Shown one piece after another: positions 43,629 through 53,905 of a stretch of DNA of 64,000 nt. Source of the stretch: Drosophila miranda (taxonomy: Eukaryota > Arthropoda > Insecta > Diptera > Drosophilidae); NCBI RefSeq assembly GCF_003369915.1, contig NW_022881614.1:33478342-33542341 (forward strand), read 5' to 3'. The notes beneath the pieces were generated by a model. It was not told the origin of the DNA and did not search any database. It was given only the letters and a program-made list of their open reading frames with translations. How positions within the stretch are numbered: the first letter of the stretch is position 1; each line of letters starts with the position of its first letter. Made by a program: the position numbers and the translations under genes.

Positions 43629-43784
43629 AATTCAACGACGGCGGGTTCAGGATATTTGAATCCCAAACTATTGACGGATAATTCATCGTCGGCGTGCTCA
43701 GGATTTTTTGATCCCAAGCTTTATAAACTTCCTTCTACCTTTACTGAATAACTTTTCATTTCTTTTTCTTCTTCAAAATATTTT
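43629..43784 (-). pseudogene. Protease-region stub 1, copy C
   Basis: Ends at the same AAAATATTTT tract as in copy B, where D9 starts. About 35 bp of element sequence is missing between this stub and the next piece. Confidence 0.75.
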
Positions 43785-44962
43785 TATACCCGATACTCAA
43801 AATGAGTATTGGGGTATATTAGATTTGTGGTAAAAGTGGATGTGTGTAACGTCCAGAAGGAATCGTTTCCGACCCCATAAAGTATATATATTCTTGATCA
43901 GCATCAATAGCCGAGTCGATTGAGCCCTGTCTGTCTGTCCGTCCGTCCGTCCGTCCGTCCGTCCGTCTGTCCGTCCGTCCGTCCGTCCGTCCGTCCGTCC
44001 GACGGTCCGTCCGTCCGTCCGTCCGTCCGTCCGTCCGTCCCCTTCAGCGCCTATTGCTCAAAGACTATAAGAGCTAGAGCAACGATGTTTTGGATCCAGA
44101 CATCTGTGAAATGTCACTGCTACAAAAATATTTCAAAACTTTGCCCCGCCCACTTCCGCCCCCACAAAGGACGAAAATCTGTGGCATCCACATTTTTAAG
44201 GATACGATAAAACCAAAAATTCAGAATCGTAGAAGAAGACTATATGTTCTAGAGTGTAAAATCTCAACCAGATCGTATAATTATTATAGCCAGAATCAAG
44301 AAAACAATTTCATTCTTTCTCGCTCTGTCTCTCTCTAACACACAGGTTTCATGGTCGGCTTTGCCAATTGCAAAATATGAGTTCAAGGATCTCAGAACCT
44401 ATAAGAGCCAGAGCAACCAAATTTGGTATGCACACTCCCGTGATATCTGACCTTGACCGTTTCGTGTCCAAATTTCGCCACACCCCGTTCCGCCCCCGCA
44501 AAGGACGAAAATCTGGGGCATCCACAAATCTCAGAGACTATTAAGGCTAGAGTAACCAAATTTGGTATCCGCACTCCTGTTAGATCTCACTATAAAACGT
44601 ATATCTCAGAATTTCGCCCCACCCCCTTCCGCCCACACAAAGAACGAAAATCTGTTGCATCCACAATATTGCAGATTCGAGACAACTAAAAACGCAGAAT
44701 CATAGATAACAACCATATCTATCAGATTGCTGAACGTGTATCAGATCAGATAATTTTTATAGCCAATAGGAACAAATCAATTTGCAGTGGCCACGCAGCG
44801 CCCGACGTCACGCTCAGACTGATTTTCTGTCTCTCTCGCACGCACTCTTTGTCGTGTGGTTCAATATTAGCGGCGTCTGCCGCAGGAGAGCCATACTGAC
44901 TTAGTATCGGGTATAACTGTAGAGTTGCGGTGTACGCAGCAACTCACAACGTTCCCCCTCGT
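43785..44962 (+). mobile_element. DINE-1-type Helitron D9 (full length)
   Basis: 1178 bp with the longest microsatellite of the set (GTCC repeats, ~43,937-44,038). Confidence 0.9.
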
Positions 44963-45230
44963 TCCTTCTATAAAGGTTAATTTGTTTAAAGAAAGAACCT
45001 CATCATATATTATTTTCTCTTCATTGTCTTTATAGCTTAAAGTCCCCTTTCCTGTATCAATAACAGCTCCGATTTTCTTTAATAGGTTAAATCCTATTAG
45101 TAAATATGCCCCCATTCCATCTATTTCGTAAAACACTTGTTTTGTGTTAAAAATAGTTATATTATGGAAATATTTAATTACCGAAAACCCATTTACTGTA
45201 GCAACTTTCTTATAAATTGATAATTCTTTT
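44963..45230 (-). pseudogene. Protease-region piece 2, copy C
   Basis: 268 bp matching copy A (22,425-22,695), bounded by DINE-1 D9 and D10. Confidence 0.8.
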
Positions 45231-46348
45231 TATACCCGATACTCAAAATGAGTATTGGGGTATATTAGATTTGTGGTAAAAGTGGATGTGTGTAACGTCC
45301 AGAAGGAATCGTTTCCGACCCCATAAAGTATATATATTCTTGATCAGCATCAATAGCCGAGTCGATTGAGCACTGTCTGTCTGTCCGTCTGTCCGTCCGT
45401 CCGTCCGTCCGTCCGTCCGTCCGTCCCCTTCAGCGCCTAGTGCTCAAAGACTATAAGAGCTAGAGCAACGATGTTTTGGATCCAGACTTCTGTGATATGT
45501 CACTGCTACAAAAATATTTCAAAACTTCGCCCCGCCCACTTCCGCCCCCACAAAGGACGAAAATCTGTGGCATCCACATTTTTAAAGATACGATAAAACC
45601 AAAAATGCAGAATCGGTGAGGATGACCATATCTTCTACAGTGCAAAATCTGAACCAGATCGTATAATGATTATAGCCAGAATCAAGAAAACAATTTCATT
45701 CTTTCTCGCTCTGTCTCTCTCTAACACACAGGTTTCATGGTCGGTTTTGTCAATTGCAAAATATGAGTTCAAGGATCTCAGAACCTATAAGAGCCAGAGC
45801 AACCAAATTTGGTATCCACACTCCTGTGATATCGGACCTTGACCGTTTCGTGTCCAAATTTCGCCACACCCCCTTCCACCCCCGCAAAGGACGAAAATCT
45901 GGGGCATCCACAAATCTCAGAGACTATTAAGGCTAGAGTAACCAAATTTGGTATCCGCACTTCTGTTAGATCTCACTATAAAACGTATATCTCAGAATTT
46001 CGCCCCACCCTTTTCCGCCCCCACAAAAGACGAAAATCTGTTGCATCCACAATATTGCACATTCGAAAAAACTAAAAACGCAGAATCATAGATAATGACC
46101 ATATCTATCAGACTGCTGAATCTGGATCAGATCGGATCATTTTTGTAGCCAAAAGCAAGAAATCAATTTTCAGTGGCTACGCAGCGCCCGACGTCACGCT
46201 CAGACTGATTTTCTGTCTCTCTCGCACGCACTCTTTGTCGTGTGGTTCAATACTAGCGGCGTCTGCCGCAGGAGAGCCATACTGATTTAGTATCGGGTAT
46301 AACTGTAGAGTTGCGGTGTCCGCAGCAACTCACAACGTTCCACCTCGT
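45231..46348 (+). mobile_element. DINE-1-type Helitron D10 (full length)
   Basis: Inserted in a run of six T in the protease region. Removing TATACCCG...CCTCGT restores the uninterrupted sequence of copy A, so there is no target duplication. Confidence 0.9.
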
Positions 46349-46428
46349 TTATTTTCGTAAATTCCCTTTTTTATATAACAGGAAGTTGCTCCCGTATCTA
46401 TCAAAACTTTTAATTCTTTGTTTATTTT
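46349..46428 (-). pseudogene. Protease-region piece 3, copy C
   Basis: 80 bp carrying the protease active-site region, bounded by D10 and D11. Confidence 0.75.
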
Positions 46429-47538
46429 TATACCCGATACTCAAAATGAGTATTGGGGTATATTAGATTTGTGGTAAAAGTGGATGTGTGTAACGTCCAG
46501 AAGAAATCGTTTCCGACCCCATAAAGTATATATATTCTTGATCAGCATCAATAGCCGAGTCGATTGAGCCCTGTCTGTCTGTCCGTCTGTCCGTCCGTCC
46601 GTCCGTCCGTCCGTCCCCTTCAGCGCCTAGTGCTCAAGGACTATAAGAGCTAGAGCAACGATGTTTTGGATCCAGACTTCTGTGATATGTCACTGCTACA
46701 AAAATATTTCTAAACTTCGCCCCGCCTACTTCCGCCCCCACAAAGAACGAAAATCTGTGGCATCCACATTTTTAAAGATACGATAAAACCAAAAACGCAG
46801 AATCGGTGAGGATGACCATATCTTCTACAGTGCTAAATCTGAACCAGATCGTATAATGATTATAGCCAGAATCAAGAAAACAATTTCATTCTATCTCGCT
46901 CTGTCTCTCTCTAACACACAGGTTTCATGGTCGGTTTTGTCAATTGCAAAATATGAGTTCAAGGATCTCAGAACCTATAAGAGCCAGAGCAACCAAATTT
47001 GGTATCCACACTCCTGTGATATCGAACATTGACCGTTTGGTGTCCAAATTTCGCCACACCCCCTTCCGCCCCCGCAAAGGACGAAAATCTGGGGCATCCA
47101 CAAATCTCAGAGACTATTAAGGCTAGAGTAACCAAATTTGGTATCCGCACTTCTGTTAGATCTCACTATAAACCGTATATCTCAGAATTTCGCCCCACCC
47201 CCTTCCGCCCCCACAAAGAACGAAAATCTGTTGCATCCACAATATTGCAGATTTGAGAAAACTAAAAGCGCAGAATCATAGATAATGACTATATCTATCA
47301 GATTGCTGAATCTGGATCAGATCGGATCATTTTTGTAGCCAAAAGCAAGAAATCAATTTTCAGTGGCTACGCAGCGCCCGACGTCACGCTCAGACTGATT
47401 TTCTGTCTCTCTCGCACGCACTCCTTGTCGTGTGGTTCAATATTAGCGGCGTCTGCCGCAGGAGAGCCATACTGACTTTGTATCGGGTATAACTGTAGAG
47501 TTGCGGTGTCCGCAGCAACTCACAACGTTCCACCTCGT
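46429..47538 (+). mobile_element. DINE-1-type Helitron D11 (full length)
   Basis: Inserted in a seven-T run; removing it also restores copy A sequence with no duplication. Very similar to D10, so the two may be copies of each other. Confidence 0.9.
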
Positions 47539-47598
47539 TTTATCTACTCTTTTTAAATAGGGCAGACCTACTTCGGGGGCTGATCTAAAAAATGGTCC
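47539..47598 (-). pseudogene. Protease/gag junction piece, copy C
   Basis: 60 bp matching 30,860-30,922 in unit D, ending at GGTCC, where the zinc-finger retrocopy begins. Confidence 0.75.
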
Positions 47599-48178
47599 TT
47601 TTTTTTTTTTTTTTTTTTTCTTTTTTAAGTGTAATTTAGCATATAAACTTAGACTAATAAGGGTGGGGAGAAACTAGCATCTAGTCAGATTGATCCTGCA
47701 AGGACTTGCAGGGCTTTAAACAAGTGTGTGCAGGGAGAGGTAGCCTATGGAGTGGAGAAGCATGTATGACGTCTAGTATCGCTGCGGAAGGATCTCGCTC
47801 TTGATACCCCGGAGCGCGTGCTTTTTCTTTCGGTGCGTGGACAAGTTGCATGATTGCTTGAAGGAGGCACTGCATAGCTCGCAATTGAAGCGCCGCTCTT
47901 TGCTGTGCACTACACGGTGCAGCTCCATGCGCGACTTGTACTTAAACTTCAGGCCGCACGTCTCGTAGTCGCAGATGTACCAACGCTCCCCGTCGTCCGA
48001 GGAGACAGCGCTCCCGGCGCTGGCCGTGGTACTGTTCGAGTCCTTGGGCAGCTCATGGGTGGAAAGCAGCGCCGCTGCCATAGCTGTTGAGGGGCCCACT
48101 GACATGCTGAGTGTGGAGAGACCACTTCCCGTCAGTACCCCCGCCTGCTGCTGCATGACCGAATGACTGCCAGTCACA
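47599..48178 (-). pseudogene. Processed copy of a C2H2 zinc-finger mRNA inside gag
   Basis: 580 bp absent from the other copies. On the minus strand it reads: open frame (134 codons, 48,177-47,773), ~150 bp 3' UTR, then a poly(A) run (T run at 47,599-47,619 and 47,621-47,626 on the plus strand). Two fingers: C-x4-C-x12-H-x3-H (Y-I-C-D-Y-E-T-C) and C-x2-C-x12-H-x4-H (F-N-C-E-L-C), ending with a short tail and stop. The N-terminus is a Ser/Ala-rich linker open to the insertion edge, so it is the 3' part of a longer mRNA. No introns, and the frame is intact. Poly(A) orientation equals that of gag. No AATAAA is visible. A DNA-binding regulator is likely; the parent gene is unknown. Confidence 0.85.
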
Positions 48179-48759
48179 TTTCAATGTTATTTATTCGCAT
48201 TGCTTTATTAGTCGGTTGTTCCGACGTTTCATTTGGTTTTCGTTTCTGCGCTGGATTTGCGTTAGATTGATTATTTGGTACTACGTTTTCTCTAAATTGC
48301 TGAGCTTGGTTATAATTATTATTATTTCTCCGATAATAACCATTAGTATTCTCCCGATAATATCTATTATTATTATTATTATTTTTATATCCCCTGTATT
48401 GAGTGCTGTTCTGTCGGTTCTGGATTTGTATTGATTCGTCTACATCCATTGGTTCTGTGGCCTGATTTTGTTGTCTATTACCCAAGAAATAGGGTTGTCC
48501 CCATGACATGTTATTCCTCTGAAAATCCCTTTTTTGGTCGAATGGTGAACTATTAGTCCTTGGTTGAATCTTATTGTATTGTAATTATTATTCCCTGAAT
48601 TTCTGGGGCCACTGAATTGGTAGGCAAATTGGGCCCGTATGTTATTTGATTGCAATTCCTGTACCTTTGCCAAGGCATTCGGTAAATCTGGGGGATTCAA
48701 TGAGAATAGGATTTCTGCAATACCGCCGTTTAGGCCAGTGACAAAAATGCGTAAGGCAT
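48179..48759 (-). pseudogene. gag of copy C, C-terminal half
   Basis: Same frames, same frameshift and same DINE-1 junction as A and D. Its last codons run into the retrocopy and stop at 48,174. Confidence 0.75.
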
Positions 48760-49842
48760 TATACCCGATACTCAAAATGAGTATTGGGGTATATTAGATT
48801 TGTGGTGAAAATGGATGTGTGTAACGTCCAGAAGGAATCGTTTCCGACCCCATAAAGTATATATATTCTTGATCAGCATCAATAGCCGAGTCGATTGAGC
48901 CCTGTCTGTCTGTCCGTCTGTCCGTCCGTCCGTCTGTCCGTCTGTCCGTCCATATTAGCGCCTAGTGCTCAAAGACTATAAGAGCTAGAGCAACGATGTT
49001 TTGGATCCAGACTTCTGTGATATGTCACTGCTACAAAAATATTTCAAAACATCGCCCCGCCCACTTCCGCCCCCACAAAGGACGAAAATCTGTGGCATCC
49101 GCAGAATCGTAGAGAATGACCATATCTTTTAGACTGCAGAATCTGAATTGGATCGTATTATTATTATAGCCAGCATCAAGAAAACAATTTCATTTTTCTC
49201 GCCCTGTCTCTCATTAACACACACGTAGCATAGGTGGCTTTGCTTAGAGTAAAACATTAGCGCCTAGATCTCAGAGACTATAAAAGCTAGACCAACCAAA
49301 TTTGGTACCCACACTCCTAACAAATCGGACCGAGACGAGTTTGTTTCAAAATTTCGCCACAACCCCTTACGCCCCCGCAAAGGACGAAAATCTGGGGATA
49401 TTCACAAATCTCAGAGTCTATTAACGCTAGGGTAACCAAATTTGGTATCTGCACTCCTGTTAGATCTCACTATAAAACGTGCATCTCAAAATTTCGCCCC
49501 ACCCCCTTCCGCCCACACAAAGAACGAAAATCTGTTGCATCCACAATATTGCAGATTCGAGACAACTAAAAACGCAGAATCATAGATAACAACCATATCT
49601 ATCAGATTGCTGAACGTGTATCAGATCAGATAATTTTTATAGCCAATAGGAACAAATCAATTTGCAGTGGCTACGCAGCGCCCGACGTCACGCTCAGACT
49701 GATTTTCTGTCTCTCTCGCACGCACTCTTTGTCGTGTCGTTTAATATTAGCGGCGTCTGCCGGAGGAGAGCCATACTGACTAAGTATCGGGTATAAATGT
49801 AGAGTTGCGGTGTCCGCAGCAACTCACAACGTTCCCTCTCGT
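48760..49842 (+). mobile_element. DINE-1-type Helitron D12
   Basis: 1083 bp with both termini. A deletion of ~40 bp near 49,100 removes the stretch between GGCATCC and GCAGAATCG. Confidence 0.9.
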
Positions 49843-49984
49843 TCTTATCTAATATCTCACAGTCACTCCGCGTTTTTATATTGAAGGATTTATTCCATTA
49901 ATTAATTGTCCTTCGGGTTTCGGCACGACGCAACACTTTTATTATTCGGTGCTTTTTATACAACGTCGCCCCACGTTGGGCGCC
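49843..49984 (-). other. Leader and primer site of copy C
   Basis: tRNA-Lys primer site at 49,968-49,985; leader joined directly to the DINE-1 3' end. Confidence 0.8.
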
Positions 49985-50444
49985 AATTAAATAACTGCGG
50001 TACCGGATTGCGTTTTTAAAAAGTTTTTATTTAACTTCTAAGTTTACAGATATAGATTTAAGTTGAGGGTCACAAAGGATTCCGGACAAAGGGTTTGCGC
50101 GATCTTAGTTTTTAGTTCGACTTTTCGGTGTCGCTTCTGGATCAAGACTGACTTGATCTTTTTGATCTTTGCATCGTCGATCCCTTTCGGGAATAGTTTT
50201 TCTATAAACATCTCAATTGATTTCGCCATCACAAATATTGGATTTCGTCATCCAAAGAGAGAACTGTAAAATGCTCAAAGTGCAGGATCTGCAGAAAGCC
50301 GGGTGTGAGATTGTTTATGAGAAGCCGGGTGTGGGCAAACATTGGTTTTCCATTTAGGCGAGTGTCAAAGATTGGGATTGTGGCGGGAGCCATTGAGATT
50401 GTACATCTTTGAAATCAATTAGGCGGAGGCCCAAGATTGAAATT
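49985..50444 (-). repeat. LTR5 (5' LTR of copy C, right end of array)
   Basis: 460 bp. It has CATCACAAATATTGG where the others have CATCCCGAGTATTGG. Confidence 0.9.
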
Positions 50445-50515
50445 GTTTTCGTTTTAGGAAGCCAAAGATTGTTTACAACTCGTATAAGAGCTCAATAGAA
50501 TTGGGTACGTTAACT
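50445..50515 (-). pseudogene. env tail fragment next to LTR5
   Basis: Same 71 bp and same breakpoint as 29,513-29,583. Confidence 0.8.
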
Positions 50516-50700
50516 TGCACGTGTGTGTGTAATTCTTGGACTGTGGGTGAACAATCCGAACGATCATTCACGTTTCTAAAGGGCCTGGGCTCCCATAGGG
50601 CATCGGAATAACATGGTTATGCCTGCGTTTGACAGACCTCTCGCTGCAATTAGCCAGTGTGTGCGAGTGTGTGCCTGCAACATTAGTGGTTTGCCGTTTT
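50516..50700. repeat. 185-bp non-LTR segment, copy 2
   Basis: Near-identical to 29,584-29,768 and likewise followed by a DINE-1. Confidence 0.8.
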
Positions 50701-51487
50701 TATACCCGATACTCAAAATGAGTATTGGGGTATATTAGATTTGTGGTAAAAGTGGATGTGTGTAACGTCCAGAAGGAATCGTTTCCGACCCAATAAAGTA
50801 TATATATTCTTGATCAGCATCAATAGCCGAGTCGATTGAGCCCTGTCTGTCTGTCCGTCTGTCCATCCGTCCGTCCGTCCGTCTGTCCGTCTGTCCGTCC
50901 CTATTAGCGCCTAGTGCTCAAAGACTATAAGAGCTAGAGCAACGATGTTTTGGATCCAGACTTCTGTGATATGTCACTGCTACAAAAATATTTCAAAACT
51001 TTGCCCCGCCCACTTCCGCCCCCACAAAGGGCGAAAATCTGTGGCATCCACAAATCTCAGAGACTATTAAGCTAGAGTAACCAAATTTGGTATCCGCACT
51101 TCTGATAGATCTCACTATAAAACGTATATCTGAGAATTTCGCCCCACCCCCTTCCGTCCATACAAAGGACGAAAATCTGTTGCATCCACAATATTGCACA
51201 TTCGAGAAAACTAAAAACGCAGAGTCATAGATAATGACCATATCTATCAGATTGCTGAATCTGGATCAGATCAGATCATTTTTATAGCCAAAAGGAACAA
51301 ATCAATTTGCACTGGCTACGCAGCGCCCGACGTCACGCTCAGACTGATTTTCTGTCTCTCTCGCACGCACTCTTTGTCGTGTCGTTCAATATTCGCGGCG
51401 TCTGCCGGAGGAGAGCCATACTGACTAAGTATCGGGTATAACTGTAGAGTTGCGGTCTCCGCAGCAACTCACAACGTTCCCCCTCGT
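50701..51487 (+). mobile_element. DINE-1-type Helitron D13 (internal deletion)
   Basis: 787 bp with both termini; lacks part of the interior near 51,050. Right boundary of the repeat-dense region. Confidence 0.9.
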
Positions 51488-52113
51488 TTACATATACAGA
51501 TGACCGAATGGAGGAACGATGGACGGGGGAGGGCGGCTGCCACTTGCAGCTGTTTCTATTTCCGCTGGTCGGCCACAGACATGCAACAACCCCATTTCCT
51601 CTCTGCATAATGCCCAGAGAGGAGGAGTACAGAGATATATAGAGAGAGAGAGAGAGGGGCAGCTCACTGTGCCTCAAAGTATGCCACACAATTGCACAAT
51701 AATGCCCCATTATAATTGCAAGCACACAAACATATGTACATACATATATACTGAAACACAATCGCTCAGGCATACACACAGAGCTGGAGTTACATGGGTA
51801 CATTTGCATCTGCACCAATCAGCCACATTTTGCAATCTGCATTTTTCTTTATGCTTCGTTGTAATTAAATAATAATCAATTAGGCAAATATTTGCTTTCA
51901 ACAAGCTTGCGAAATGGAAACTCAATCCATATTCAGCATAAATGAGGCTGGGACCAGGCAAACAAATGGTTAAAATGGTCATCTCCGGGCTCAAAGGCAT
52001 AGGTCAAGTAGGGTAGCCGGAAATCGGAAAGCCCGAATCGATAACCTATCAGTTAAATATTTAAAATTATGAGTGTAATTTCTGCTGTCGAGAGATTAGG
52101 AGCCAAGAACCCC
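51488..52113. other. Intergenic host DNA upstream of the Jonah gene
   Basis: AT-rich, with a GA microsatellite (about 51,640-51,657) and CATA/TACA-rich tracts. No convincing gene. May hold the Jonah enhancer. Confidence 0.6.
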
Positions 52114-52120
52114 TATAAAA
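52114..52120 (+). promoter_or_regulatory. TATA box of the Jonah gene
   Basis: TATAAAA, about 32 bp before a likely start region (TTAGTTG, ~52,147) and 44 bp before the ATG at 52,164. Short 5' leaders are usual for this family. Confidence 0.75.
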
Positions 52121-52163
52121 GCAGCGGCTGGTGCAGATGCCCCATATTAGTTGATTGATCAAC

Positions 52164-52953
52164 ATGCAGCTGTTTGTTTTCCTTGCTTTGGCTGTGGCCG
52201 TGGCCAGCGCCGTGCCTACCGAGGTGGCCAACAAGCCCGTTCCCGTGAGGGACATGCCAAGTGCGGCGAAGATCCAGGGTCGGATCACCAACGGCTATCC
52301 GGCATACGAGGGCAAGGTGCCGTATATCGTGGGCCTGAGCTTCAACGACAACTACTGGTGCGGTGGCTCCATCATTGGCCACAACTGGATCCTCACCGCC
52401 GCCCACTGCACGAGAGAGGCCAACCACGTGCTGATCTACTACGGCGCCAGCTTCCGTCACGAGGCCCAGTTCACCCACTGGGTGAGCCGCGATGACATGA
52501 TCTCGCATCCCGACTTCAACGACCATCTGAACAACGACATCGGCCTGATCCGCACTCCTCACGTTGACTTCTGGTCGCTAGTGAACCGCGTGGAGCTGCC
52601 CAGCTACAACGATCGCTACAACAGCTTCGCCGGCTGGTGGGCATGACAATGACAGCGGCATGTCCAACTACCTGAACTGCGTCGACGTCCAGCTTATGGA
52701 CAACAACGACTGCCGCAACGTCTACGGCGATAGCTACATCACCGACAACACCATCTGCATCCAGACCCAAGGCGCCCACTCCACCTGCAACGGCGACTCC
52801 GGCGGTCCGCTGGTCCTCCACGAGGGCAACCGCATCGTGGGCATCACCTCCTTCGGCCACTGGAACGGCTGCACGGCCGGCGAGCCCGCAGGCTTTACCC
52901 GCGTCACCGGCTACCTCGACTGGATCCGCGACCACACTGGCATTTCCTACTAG
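52164..52953 (+). pseudogene. Jon44E: Jonah-type gut serine protease with an internal deletion
   Basis: Secreted digestive endopeptidase. The start is ATG 52,164: signal peptide M-Q-L-F-V-F-L-A-L, then propeptide and activation site G-R-I-T-N-G-Y-P-A-Y-E-G-K. Catalytic His (T-A-A-H-C), Asp (N-N-D-I-G-L-I) and Ser (G-D-S-G-G-P) are all present. The residue six before the Ser is Ser, which predicts chymotrypsin-like specificity. The frame breaks at ~52,636: Jonah proteins normally have G-W-W-A-V-A-S-G-W-G here, and the bases between the two G-W codons appear lost (~20 nt), shifting the frame. The second half is open from 52,660 to the TAG at 52,953. Single exon; AATAAA follows at ~52,983. The symbol rests on remembered similarity and synteny; other Jonah paralogs are possible. 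Confidence 0.75.
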
Positions 52954-53905
52954 TCGCATACGACTCGCATACGAGTAACTGCAATAAATCAATGAGTATC
53001 AGCAATAATAGCCCTACTCTTCCTGTTTCGATTGATTAAAACTCACTTAAATCGCATCCAAAGGGGCAGCGATAACAGGGCCGCAAAATGCAGGCGATAA
53101 GAGAAGTATTGGGGTCTGATAATGAAATTCAAAAACTATGGGGACTCTTCAATGAATGAAAAGGGAAAACACAAGATAAGACTGATGGAAGATTATAGAC
53201 CAAACGATGGTAGAATCGTTTCCAGAATGCCCCATCCATTCGATGAAATAATCGAACAAAATCAGTACGAAGGAAAGGCGAGTGGCCTGAAAATTGCCAA
53301 AATACTCGCAGCGAAAATGAAAAACAAAGCAACGGAAAGTGCTCAAACCATTTACTTGAGAAATGAGTTTTTAGAGCAACCTCCAGGCCAATGAAATAGA
53401 CCAAGTCGAGGGGGAAAAGCCATAGAAGGAAAAGTCGTTGTCTGGCGGCGGAGGAAGAGCGTGCGAGCACGAGCGTGGCAATTCGTACAGCCATTGGCAC
53501 AGCGAGTAATTTCTCAATCTGTGCCCTGCCGCGCAGGCCTCCACTCCTCCAATCCCCTCCATCGAGATGGTTCCGTTGTTTCATTTTCCCCGGTCGCGTC
53601 TTGCCTGTGTCCTACTTAATTGCATGTCCTAAAGAGAGGGGGGAAGGTGGGTGGGGTTCTTAAAAGGAGGTTCTTTACCCGTTGAGTATTTATAAGCTCC
53701 GGCATGAAGATGCTTTGCACCTCCATTATTTCTGCTCTAATATTTCAATAAATCAGTCGACTGGGAGGTACGTCTCCCATCTAAGGAACCCAAAGATTGT
53801 ATGATAGCCATGGATCTATGATCTCAGTTCAATATCTATGCATCGCCTTCCATTTCTTTATTCGAATCCTGAAGGTTAAGATTAAACCTAAGAAAAGTAT
53901 TATCC
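52954..53905. other. Intergenic host DNA
   Basis: Contains AATAAA of the Jonah gene (~52,983), a 90-codon open frame (53,122-53,394) with no recognisable domain, and a TATTTATAAGC with a 15-codon ORF near 53,690-53,750. None is convincing as a gene. Confidence 0.5.

Larger units (their letters stand above)
16982..50444 (-). mobile_element. Minus-strand errantivirus array, five LTRs
   Basis: LTRs at 16,982-17,441, 29,053-29,512, 32,299-32,758, 38,693-39,152 and 49,985-50,444 are all 460 bp. The LTRs at 32,299 and 38,693 each have env of one copy on the high side and the primer site and leader of the next copy on the low side, so one LTR serves two copies. Copies A, B and C carry env and pol; D is a partial gag-protease unit. 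A, D and C share the DINE-1 junction in gag, and A, B and C share env lesions, so the array grew by DNA-level duplication. Confidence 0.85.

Noticed and set aside
43937..44040. CRISPR-like or telomeric repeat array
   Set aside because: It is a simple GTCC microsatellite inside a DINE-1.
53122..53394. 90-codon ORF as a host gene
   Set aside because: No domain, poor start context, composition of intergenic DNA.
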